Shown here: piece after piece, positions 9,108 to 16,713 of the stretch | How positions within the stretch are numbered: the stretch's first letter is position 1 | How the letters are laid out: each line of letters starts with the position of its first letter | NCBI GenBank assembly: GCA_964424565.1 | Contig: CAYRIZ010000002.1 | Coordinates: forward strand, 28,112-92,111 | Direction of reading: 5' to 3' | DNA from: Avisuccinivibrio sp964424565 | GTDB lineage: Bacteria > Pseudomonadota > Gammaproteobacteria > Enterobacterales > Succinivibrionaceae | Length of the DNA: 64,000 bases | Notes under the pieces: generated by a model | Databases searched by the model: none | Told to the model about the DNA's origin: nothing | What the model saw: only the letters and a program-made list of their open reading frames with translations | Translations under genes and position numbers: made by a program

Positions 9108-9116
9108 TACAGCCTG

Positions 9117-9153
9117 CCGGACAGCTGCTGTCTGCAGGAGCTGTCCGGTTTTC
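9117..9153 (+). terminator. Rho-independent terminator after pepT
   Basis: 10-bp perfect stem CCGGACAGCT / AGCTGTCCGG around a 12-base loop, followed directly by TTTTCCCC, 9 bases after the pepT stop. Confidence 0.8.
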
Positions 9154-9737
9154 CCCGCCGGCCATTACTGCGGCTGCACGGCTCTGCCGCCACTTTCTTC
9201 CCCTGACTGGCTTTCTTACTGTTATTCCTGTCCTGAGCACAAAGGTCTGCACAACGGCAGAACAACTGCATTTTTATGCGGCTGTTACTGCCTTCACATA
9301 GTAAAAACCCTTGTTTTTTAGCAATGAAACAGTAGAATACATTTGAAAAAACCATTTAAATTTATAATAAATAAGCCGTTTTAAAATTTCTGTTTTTATT
9401 TTTTCATAGTTTAAGAAACTGATTTTATCAGTAATAAATAAATCTTTTGTTTATGTGGTTGTTTTAGCGCATTAAACAGGCTTAACCATATAAATTCAGG
9501 TTGCGTCAGATATTGAAAACGGCACAGAAAGCTCTGTATTAGTACAGAAATAATCTGAAAAAGCTCATATCCTGCAGCAGTCAGGATATATATATTTTTA
9601 TATCAGCTTTTAAATTTTATTAAATCATCCATTTATCTTTTTTTTTTTTTATTATATTCATTACCACTTACACAGTCTTATTTAAATAATAAAATAAGAT
9701 TTTTGTATAAAAACATGATTTATTTGGCAGGAGTTAT
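9154..9737. other. Non-coding transition into AT-rich accessory block
   Basis: About 580 bases with no credible gene on either strand. The first 200 bases retain host-like composition. From about 9,340 the sequence becomes very AT-rich, with T-runs around 9,640-9,650. This compositional step marks the left edge of the accessory block. No tRNA, integrase, transposase or clear direct repeat was seen here. Confidence 0.6.
9667..9695 (+). promoter_or_regulatory. Candidate promoter of the four-gene accessory operon
   Basis: CTTACA (4/6 of the -35 consensus) and TAAAAT (5/6 of the -10 consensus) are separated by exactly 17 bases, ending 42 bases before the first gene. The AT richness of the region makes chance matches likely. 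Confidence 0.4.
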
Positions 9738-11240
9738 ATGTCAGCTGCAGAAAATGTACTGAAAATAGATGGGACGCTGAGTACCAGATCAGCCACGCAT
9801 GAAGTTTTTATTGAAGATTCAGAATTTCCGGTAATAAACCCGGATATGGTGGCTGAAAAACTTGATCTTATTGCAAAGGCTCAGGAAGAAGGCAAAAAGA
9901 ATCTTCCTCCCAGTGAACAGGAAGTACGTTTCAGCACTGCTGAACTGGAAATTGATACCGAAATTCAGCGCACAGTAGCCGGATATGAGAGAAGAGCCTC
10001 GGCCAGAGTGGAAAATCTTGATGCTGACATACTGGGAACGATAAAAGACAATGAAGAAGATATTGCCAATATTTACCTGATGCCTGAGCGGTTCAAAGAT
10101 GAGGTAAAAACATATCTTGCTGCAGCCTTAACTGAATTTGATGAAGCCAGGGCTGAGTTTAGGGAAGTAACCAGGGAATATAAAAGTTTCAGAAGAAAAA
10201 ATAAGCTGGAGGAGCGGGTCTGCGAACCAGCAAAATCACGAGGCCATATATTTGTTTCCTGGTCCATGCTTTTCATATTCATTGCGTTTGAAGCAGTAAT
10301 AAACAGTTCCTTATTTGCCACCAATATGTCCAGCGGTTTAATCGGCGGTTTTGGTACCGCCCTTTTGTTGTCTCTGGTAAACGTATTAGTTTGTTTCTTT
10401 TTGGGACGGGTAAGCCGCTACAGAAATCTTGCAAGTTTATTTTATAAATCTGCCGGTTTGTTTGTATTTATCATATTTGCTATATGGCTGGTGGTGTTTG
10501 GTCTGGCAACGGCTCATTTTCGTGATGTTTTACAAAGCTCGAACATCATAAACATGTCAGATCCAAGTCTGGGAATTATCACTATAGCTGCCAAAGAATC
10601 CCTGATATCATTAAAGGCAGATCCTCTGGGATTATCTGATATTTTTTCTTATCTCCTCATGGGGGTTACTATTTTATTTGGAGTAATGGCCTTTTATGAT
10701 GGTCTTCGTTACGATGATGACCCCTGCCCCGGTTATTTCAAAGTTACTGCAAAATATATCAATATATCAGGTGCATGGGCAGATGCTATTGAAGAGAGAC
10801 GGGCTGAAATAAACAAAATCAAGGACAAATATCTAAAGTCAATCAAAGACACCATAATGGCCCTTCATAACGGCTTGGTTCATGCAAGAAAAAGTAATCA
10901 CTCCAAAGAACTTACTCTCAGTTCATATAGCAATGCCCAACGCAGTGCAGACAAGGCATTTCAGTCTTTGGTGAGCAAATTCAGAATAGAGAACGCCAAA
11001 TGTCGTACTACTCCTGAACCTGTGTTTTTCACCAGAATAGAGACTCTGGATCTCAGTGAATTACCTCCGGTGCCGCATAGGGATTTTACGCAGAAACTCG
11101 AGGAGCATGAGCAGAAGGTAAACGAGCTGAAGAAGGATTCTGAAAAAATTCGCGAGCAGATTATTCAGTCATTTGATGAAGAAGACAACAAACTGCGGAA
11201 AATAAAAGAGGAAGAGGAAATATATGCCCAGACAATCTAG
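9738..11240 (+). CDS. Four-TM coiled-coil membrane protein (accessory operon gene A)
   Basis: Not recognised as a known family. 500 residues. Residues 1-165 are charged and largely helical with coiled-coil character (for example AELEIDTEIQRTVAGYERRA and FDEARAEFREVTREYKSF). Four hydrophobic segments lie at about 171-190, 201-223, 238-259 and 302-321. Residues 345-500 are again charged and helical, ending in a Glu/Lys-rich stretch. There is no signal peptide, so both tails are probably cytoplasmic. Start ATG 9738 has AGGAG 6 bases upstream. GC is near 40%, clearly below the flanking genes. The 3' end overlaps gene B by 17 bases, so the two should be translated together. Inferred role: scaffold or regulator of the membrane complex formed by genes B-D. 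Confidence 0.8.
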   Translation: MSAAENVLKIDGTLSTRSATHEVFIEDSEFPVINPDMVAEKLDLIAKAQEEGKKNLPPSEQEVRFSTAELEIDTEIQRTVAGYERRASARVENLDADILGTIKDNEEDIANIYLMPERFKDEVKTYLAAALTEFDEARAEFREVTREYKSFRRKNKLEERVCEPAKSRGHIFVSWSMLFIFIAFEAVINSSLFATNMSSGLIGGFGTALLLSLVNVLVCFFLGRVSRYRNLASLFYKSAGLFVFIIFAIWLVVFGLATAHFRDVLQSSNIINMSDPSLGIITIAAKESLISLKADPLGLSDIFSYLLMGVTILFGVMAFYDGLRYDDDPCPGYFKVTAKYINISGAWADAIEERRAEINKIKDKYLKSIKDTIMALHNGLVHARKSNHSKELTLSSYSNAQRSADKAFQSLVSKFRIENAKCRTTPEPVFFTRIETLDLSELPPVPHRDFTQKLEEHEQKVNELKKDSEKIREQIIQSFDEEDNKLRKIKEEEEIYAQTI

Positions 11241-12072
11241 AAGATCAAGATATCAGCGCTCCAATTCAGTTTCCGTCGGCCAGCTGCTGGTAATCGCTGC
11301 GGCAATTATTCTGCTTTGTGTAATAGGTGGATATTTTGTTTATAGCAATTTCCTCGCTGACAAGGAAGAATACGATTCCAATACTGCCTGCAGATTAGTA
11401 AATAATGAGATAAATCCTAACGGCCACACAGTAATACTCATCGATGAAACTGATGTGCTCACCCCTATACAACAAGATTACATAAAAGCTCACCTCAACA
11501 GATTTGTACAGGATGAACTGCAGATCGGTGAACTGCTCAGTATTTATCTGCTTGATGATCAATTAATATCCGGACGCAGGCCGGTATTTAACATGTGCAA
11601 GATGCGCGATGGCAGCGATGCGGATAAATTTACTGAAAATCAGCGCCTGATGGCCATGCGCTTTCAAAAAACTTTTCAGGGACCATTTAAGCAGAGGCTT
11701 GACAGCGCTATTTCCGGTAAAACCAGTCTTGACTACTCCCCTATTTTTGAAGCTTTGCAGCTGATTGCAGTCAATAGTTTTGACAAATACAAAGTTAATG
11801 GTGACAAACGCCTGCTGATATTCTCCGATATGCTGCACCGCACTCCCAAACCCAATGAATATTCCATGTTTACCCAGAAACACTCCTTTGAACAATTAAA
11901 AAAGACAAATTACTATCAGAAAGTAAAAACCTATATGCCGGGCACTATAGTCAGCCTCTATATACTTTCCTCATATCCGCAGTATCAAAAAATGGATTTG
12001 GCTGAGTTCTGGAAAGATTATTTCAGGGACTCCGGTGCATATGTTGAACAGATTATTCCGGTGGGATACTAA
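11224..12072 (+). CDS. Membrane-anchored VWA-like protein (accessory operon gene B)
   Basis: 282 residues. A basic N-terminus (PRQSRRSRYQR) precedes one TM segment at about 19-40, giving an N-in topology with the rest outside the cytoplasm. The remainder reads like a von Willebrand factor A fold. It has a hydrophobic strand ending in an acidic cluster (TVILIDETD, residues 69-77), a helix, a second strand (LLSIYLL), a region with SPIFEALQLI (about 172-181), and a strand ending RLLIFSDML (about 196-204). Asp74, Thr76 and Asp202 could be parts of a metal-ion-dependent adhesion site, but the canonical DxSxS is not complete. Start ATG 11224 has GAGGAAAT just upstream and overlaps gene A. The VWA assignment is inference from pattern; no function is assigned. 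Confidence 0.75.
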   Translation: MPRQSRRSRYQRSNSVSVGQLLVIAAAIILLCVIGGYFVYSNFLADKEEYDSNTACRLVNNEINPNGHTVILIDETDVLTPIQQDYIKAHLNRFVQDELQIGELLSIYLLDDQLISGRRPVFNMCKMRDGSDADKFTENQRLMAMRFQKTFQGPFKQRLDSAISGKTSLDYSPIFEALQLIAVNSFDKYKVNGDKRLLIFSDMLHRTPKPNEYSMFTQKHSFEQLKKTNYYQKVKTYMPGTIVSLYILSSYPQYQKMDLAEFWKDYFRDSGAYVEQIIPVGY

Positions 12073-12087
12073 TAGAGGATATATACA

Positions 12088-14305
12088 ATGTCTTTATCAA
12101 AGGCGTTTGCCCTTGCACTTGCAGCAAAGATAATTTCGGCAGGCCTAGCGGTTTGGGTCGACAGTCCATGGCTGCTGAGTTTCATCATCCCCATAGCCTT
12201 TATGGGCTTATATATGATGTACGGATACTTTAAGACCAAAGGAGCCGGCTATGAAGTAAAGCAAAGCTATGGTGACAGTTGTTATTATCTTGGTTTCCTG
12301 TTTACGGTAGCATCAATCATTTTGTCCCTGTACGTCCTGGGCTCAACTGACAACTTAACAACATCTGCACTGGCCATGCGCTTTGCCGCCGCTATGATAA
12401 CCACTTTTCTGGGTATGGCGGTACGTGTGTGTATGGTCACATTTGCCAAGAGCGAAGAAGAGGAAAAAGCCAGGGCTGAAGAGGCGGCGAAAAAAGCAGC
12501 TGCCGGGCAAGACGGTACTGCAGCTCACGACGGCAAAGATGGTCAGGATGGTACAGCCGGCATCCCCGGCAGGGATGGTCGGGATGGTACAGCCGGCAGT
12601 CCAGGATATGCTCAAACCGGAGAAAACACGTATTATAAACCACAAGTACGAAGAGTAACTTCATCTGATGGTTTTGAAGTAATAGTTTCTGCCAATCTGG
12701 AAAATTTAAGAGCATTAAATGATGCAATCATAAACAGCATTACCGCAACGGAAAACCTGCGCATAACACAGGAAGACTTTATCAATAGAATAAGGGACGA
12801 CATGAAGCTCATGTTTGCCCGTGTTCAGAGCGACATAGAGGAAATGTCGAAGGACACGAAAAAGTTCGTAAATGGTCTTACCAGGAATGCTTCCGGAGCT
12901 TTTGAGAAAATACAAAATAAATTCAACGAGCAGCTTGAAGCCAGCAGTGCCAATGCTGCCGAAACTTTTGGGAAAGTACTGAATGACTTCGGTGAGCAGA
13001 TTGCAGCTAACAGTACAAATGCTGCCGAAACTTTTGAGAAAGTACTGAGTGAATTCGGCAAGCAGATTGCAGCCAACAGTGCAAGTGCTGCCGAAACTTT
13101 TGAGAAAGTACAAAATAAATTCAACGAGCAGTTTGCAGCCAGCAGTGCAAGTGCTGCCGAAACTTTTGAGAAAGTACAGAATAAATTCAACGAGCAGCTT
13201 GCAGCCAGCAGCGAAAAAGCTGCCGGAACTTTTGAGAAAGTACAAAATAATTTCAACGAGCAGCTTGCAGCCAGCAGCGAAAAAGCTGCCGGAACTTTTG
13301 AGAAAGNNNNNNNNNNNNNNNNNNNNNNNNNNNNNNNNNNNNNNNNNNNNNNNNNNNNNNNNNNNNNNNNNNNNNNNNNNNNNNNNNNNNNNNNNNNNNN
13401 NNNNNNTACAAAATAACTTCAACGAGCAGCTTGAAGCAAGCAGTGACCATATGGCGAAATATATGGATGCGCTGCTCAGCGAGAGCACTGAAAAAACCAA
13501 AAATTATGTTCAGGAAGCCATCCAAAATATTGGAGAGTTATCTCAATCTTCAATCGCCGGCATCAGCAATACAGGCAATGCAGTGGTAAGAAATGTGGAA
13601 GATGTTTCCAAAGCTGCAGCAGGAAGTATTGAGGCTACCGGACTGACGGCAACTAAACAATTAGAGGAAAACACTGATAATTATGTCCAGGCCTTAAATA
13701 GGCAAATCAATAATCTGGGCCAAGCAGTACAGGAACTTGAGAATCAGTTGACGCAAGCTCAGTATCCAATCAGTCAGTTAAATAATTATGTAGAGAGAAC
13801 AGGCATAAATCTGCAGAAACAATCTGACGAGATGCTTGATGAAACCAGGAAAAAGGCCAATTTAATCAAAGAATTGTGGAATGATCTCAACAGTAATATG
13901 AGTTCCCTGACCCGGGAATCGTTGGGCAACATCGAGTCTTACTGGTCAGATCTTACCAGACAGATGACTGCCGCTACCCAGCACATAGCTGAGAATCTGC
14001 GTGATACCAACAATAAGATAGCTGAGAATCTGGGCAAGACCAACAGTAATATAGCGGAGAATCTGAATAATACCAACAGTAAGATAGCTGATAGTCTCGA
14101 TAAGGTAATAGCTACTATAAATGCGGCCAATGAACTGGTGAAAAACCAGGTTAATAAAATAACTCCCAATGTAGATAATCTGAACGAACGAGTTGAAAGC
14201 CTGGCCGAGAAAGCAAAGGATGCTGCTGATAATTTGGAGAACTGGGATAAAAAACGCAAAAAAGGCATTGTAGGCGTCATTAAGAAGATATTCGGACGGA
14301 AATAA
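12088..14305 (+). CDS. MotA/TolQ/ZorA-like channel protein with collagen-like linker and repeat tail (accessory operon gene C), interrupted by sequencing gap
   Basis: Four TM segments at about 5-23, 27-47, 65-85 and 95-119. The last two (YYLGFLFTVASIILSLY and RFAAAMITTFLGMAVRV) have the look of the TolQ/ExbB/MotA/ZorA channel helices. After a charged stretch come eight consecutive Gly-X-Y triplets (residues 149-173), a collagen-like segment. From residue 265 the protein has a tandem 22-residue repeat, of the form SASAAETFEKVQNKFNEQ plus four residues. Four 11-residue repeats (IAENLxxTNxx) lie further on. 100 N interrupt the repeats; the bases before and after add to 2,118 (706 codons), so a real gap of 0 or any multiple of 66 bases gives one open frame of at least 705 residues. 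The ORF appears frameshifted only because the filler is 100. ATG 12088 follows AGAGGA. Confidence 0.8.
12880..13441 (+). repeat. 66-bp in-frame tandem repeat array (22-residue units) spanning the N gap
   Basis: At least seven 66-base units encode 22-residue repeats, each made of two related 11-residue halves. The last units before the gap are nearly identical at DNA level, which explains an assembly collapse there. The last unit after the gap resumes the same phase (g at 13,306, ta at 13,407). True copy number is unknown. Confidence 0.85.
13307..13406. other. Assembly gap (100 N) inside tandem repeats
   Basis: Exactly 100 N, the usual placeholder for a gap of unknown length. The flanks abut in repeat phase, so the true insert should be 66 x k bases, including possibly zero. 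Confidence 0.95.
13985..14116 (+). repeat. Four 33-bp tandem units encoding 11-residue repeats
   Basis: Units start at 13,985, 14,018, 14,051 and 14,084 and encode IAENLRDTNNK, IAENLGKTNSN, IAENLNNTNSK and a diverged fourth copy IADSLDKVIAT. An 11-residue period suits a hendecad coiled coil. They lie in the C-terminal part of the channel-like protein. Confidence 0.85.
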
Positions 14306-14308
14306 ACA

Positions 14309-15301
14309 ATGCAGAAAAAAGACGACAGCGTGTTTCAGGTATCGCTGACTGAAATCGCATTCACTCTGGTGCTTCTGATACTGCTGCTGCTGGGGCAGCG
14401 TATAGTGGAAATGCTATATGAAAATAAAGCACAGCAGGAAGAAATCATAAGCAAAAATGCTCAAATCAGCCGATATGAGCATATGCTTAAAGAGGCGAAT
14501 AAATTTGGCGGTATGTGTACGCCGGATCCTGAAGATCCTCTGGATACTATGATGCCATGCGTCAAATGTTTATCTGTAGCCGGCCGGCTTTCCAAGGAAG
14601 AAGCAGCGCAAAGCATTGAACTGGGCCGGTCTCTGGTCGAACAGTGGAAAGCGCAGCGCAGTAAGCTCTCCTACAATGATTATGCCAAGAAGCTTTTTGC
14701 CGCAGCTGAGCAACTGGCACAGGGCAAAAATTTGATCGATTCGGCTGAAAAGGACAAAGCTGTTGCCGCTCTTGATAAAGCTAATGCATACATTCAACAA
14801 TTGCAAAATGAGCGAGATCAGCTTAATTCATACAATGAACAATTGAAAAACGAGCATAATCAGCTTAGTTCATACAAAAGCGAACTCGACAAAGTTACTG
14901 CCTACAATGAACAGCTGGCTGCGCAAAATGCCTATCTTCAGCGCCGGGCCGGTATGGATGATCCTCCCTGCTGGCTTACGGCAGACTACCGCCCGCAGTA
15001 TCTGCTGTCAGTGGTAATTCTGCCGGACATGACCTATCAGGTTGCACCAAACTGGCCGGCAGCCAGAGAAGAAGAGGCTTATGCTATTCCCGGGGTCAGG
15101 GAGATGGTGGAAAAGAAGCATTTGACCCGGGGGGAATTCAACAGGTACGGAGCCTTGATCCTCGACCACAGCAAACAGATGAAGCCCCAGTCCTGCCGCT
15201 ACTTTGTAACTATCCGCAATCAGGTGGAAAAGAGATCAGAGGGCGATGTGGCGCGTTTGAATGTGGAGCAGTTCTTCTACAAATATGAAATTGTAGAATG
15301 A
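14309..15301 (+). CDS. Single-TM ExbD/MotB/ZorB-like protein (accessory operon gene D)
   Basis: 330 residues. A short charged N-terminus precedes one TM segment (about 11-30, VSLTEIAFTLVLLILLLLGQ), arranged like the plug helix of TolR/ExbD/MotB. Glu15 falls near the position of the proton-carrying Asp of those proteins. If N-in, residues 31-330 are periplasmic. Cys70, Cys84 and Cys87 form a C-x13-C-x2-C cluster; about 150-212 is coiled coil with NSYNEQLKNEHNQLSSY-like repeats. Residues 217-330 form a compact domain (PPCWLTADYRPQYLLSVVI ... CRYFVTIRNQ) that is not an OmpA-type peptidoglycan-binding domain. Three bases separate it from gene C. Pairing with gene C suggests a 5:2 MotAB/ZorAB-like motor, which is inference. 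Confidence 0.78.
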   Translation: MQKKDDSVFQVSLTEIAFTLVLLILLLLGQRIVEMLYENKAQQEEIISKNAQISRYEHMLKEANKFGGMCTPDPEDPLDTMMPCVKCLSVAGRLSKEEAAQSIELGRSLVEQWKAQRSKLSYNDYAKKLFAAAEQLAQGKNLIDSAEKDKAVAALDKANAYIQQLQNERDQLNSYNEQLKNEHNQLSSYKSELDKVTAYNEQLAAQNAYLQRRAGMDDPPCWLTADYRPQYLLSVVILPDMTYQVAPNWPAAREEEAYAIPGVREMVEKKHLTRGEFNRYGALILDHSKQMKPQSCRYFVTIRNQVEKRSEGDVARLNVEQFFYKYEIVE

Positions 15302-15576
15302 TGAGCCGGAGCCGCCGGCTCTGCATGTCCGGCCCGGCGGCACCCCTCAGATACCTGGTAAACCGGCTCCGGCCTCAGGGCACTGGCTGTCTCTCTGCCA
15401 GATACCGACAGCCTGCGCAGCTGACATACCGGCAGAGGGACGAGCTGCCGTTTTCAGCTTATTTAAGCGCAAATCTACTTTGTGTTTTTATGACCGGTGC
15501 AGGGTATTTTCCGCGAAAAAGTACTAAAATCAGCATAAATTGGCTAAAATAGCCCAAATTTTGTTGGAGATACATT

Positions 15577-16017
15577 TTGGCGGCAATTCTTGTAATTAAT
15601 GGACCGAACTTAAATCTCCTCGGCACCCGCGAGCCTGGTCTCTACGGCCGCGACAGCCTGAAGAGCATAGAAGAACGCCTGCGTACGCAGGGAAATGAAC
15701 TTGGAGTGGAACTGAGCTTTTTCCAGTCCAATCATGAAGGTGATATCGTAGACCGGATCCAGGCTGCCCGCGGCAGTGTGGACTTCATCCTGATCAATGC
15801 CGGAGCCTTCACCCATACCTCGGTGGCCATACGCGATGCCCTGCTGGGGGTGGAAATTCCCTTCATTGAGATTCACTTATCCAATGTCTACTCCCGTGAA
15901 CCCTTCCGTCACCACTCCTTCTTAAGTGACAAAGCCCGGGGCGTGATCGCAGGTTTTGGAGCAGACGGCTACAGCTATGCCCTCGACAAGGCGTACCGGC
16001 TGTGCTGCAGCAGATAG
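15577..16017 (+). CDS. aroQ: 3-dehydroquinate dehydratase, type II
   Basis: Third step of the shikimate pathway, 3-dehydroquinate to 3-dehydroshikimate. 146 residues with the type II signature: ILVINGPNLNLLGTREPGLYG at the N-terminus (active-site Tyr), FFQSNHEGDIVDRIQAA (Arg loop), INAGAFTHTSVAIRDAL and IEIHLSNVYSREPFRHHS (catalytic His). Start is TTG 15,577, with GGAG 8 bases upstream; no ATG fits. It heads the aroQ-accB-accC cluster, an arrangement common in Gammaproteobacteria. Confidence 0.95.
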   Translation: MAAILVINGPNLNLLGTREPGLYGRDSLKSIEERLRTQGNELGVELSFFQSNHEGDIVDRIQAARGSVDFILINAGAFTHTSVAIRDALLGVEIPFIEIHLSNVYSREPFRHHSFLSDKARGVIAGFGADGYSYALDKAYRLCCSR

Positions 16018-16060
16018 ATTTTCCGCGCGCCGCAAGGCCCGCATTACTTAGGTGTTACAT

Positions 16061-16525
16061 ATGCAGATTGATATTCACAAGATTGCCAAGTTAATCGACT
16101 TGGTTTCCAATTCAGACATCTCTGAGATCAATTTAAAGCAGGGCGATGAGGAACTGCGTATTGCCCGCCAGAGCCGCACGGTGACCGCCGTGGTTCCGGA
16201 AGTGGTCATGCCGGCCGTACAGCCTGCAGCCGCTCCCGCCGCCGCTCCGGCTCCTGCACCGGCCCCGGCAGCTCCGGCCGCCCCTGTAGCCGAAAAGACC
16301 ATGAAGTCTCCTATGGTCGGCACCTTCTACCGTTCCGCCAGCCCCACCGCTTCTCCTTTTGTGGAAGAAGGCCAGAGCGTCAAGGAAGGCGACACCCTGT
16401 GCATCATCGAAGCCATGAAGATGATGAATCAAATCCAGGCTGACCGTGCCGGCACCATCAAGAAGATCCTGGTCGACAACGGCACCACCGTGGAATTTGA
16501 TCAGCCCCTATTCGAGTTTGAATAA
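16061..16525 (+). CDS. accB: Biotin carboxyl carrier protein of acetyl-CoA carboxylase
   Basis: Carries the carboxylated biotin between the biotin carboxylase and carboxyltransferase halves of acetyl-CoA carboxylase. 154 residues: N-terminal IHKIAKLIDLVSNSDISEI helix region, an Ala/Pro-rich flexible linker (about 49-77), then the biotinyl domain KSPMVGTFYRSASP ... with the biotin-acceptor motif EAMKMM (Lys120). ATG 16,061 has AGGTG 7 bases upstream; a GTG nine bases earlier is less likely. Confidence 0.97.
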   Translation: MQIDIHKIAKLIDLVSNSDISEINLKQGDEELRIARQSRTVTAVVPEVVMPAVQPAAAPAAAPAPAPAPAAPAAPVAEKTMKSPMVGTFYRSASPTASPFVEEGQSVKEGDTLCIIEAMKMMNQIQADRAGTIKKILVDNGTTVEFDQPLFEFE

Positions 16526-16713
16526 GCCTCAGGCTGCAGACAGCCATCCTTAAGCTGTCACTACGCACCCAGGCCTGCCGCCTCACAGTCCCCGCTGCAG
16601 CAGACAGGCTGCAGATGCAATTAATCAGGCAGGCTGTGCAGTTTAATCATTTACAACAGGAGGAGGCGCCTCCTCCCTGCCCCCGGCTGGGATTAAGCGC
16701 TTTTGAGGATTCA

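Noticed and set aside
12880..13441. CRISPR array
   Set aside because: Repeats are 66 bp, contiguous, in frame and without spacers; no cas genes.
13049..14305. Separate gene starting at 13,049 in another frame across the N gap
   Set aside because: Its N-terminal part is the 22-residue repeat read out of frame; only the part after the gap is real, and it belongs to gene C.
9738..15301. Complete Zorya system
   Set aside because: No ZorC, ZorD helicase or ZorE nuclease-like gene is present and gene D lacks an OmpA-type domain, so only a ZorAB-like relation is proposed.
15298..15552. 84-residue frame after gene D
   Set aside because: Overlaps the gene D stop, Arg/Pro-rich, no SD; composition of a GC-rich intergenic stretch with a hairpin at 15,303-15,321.
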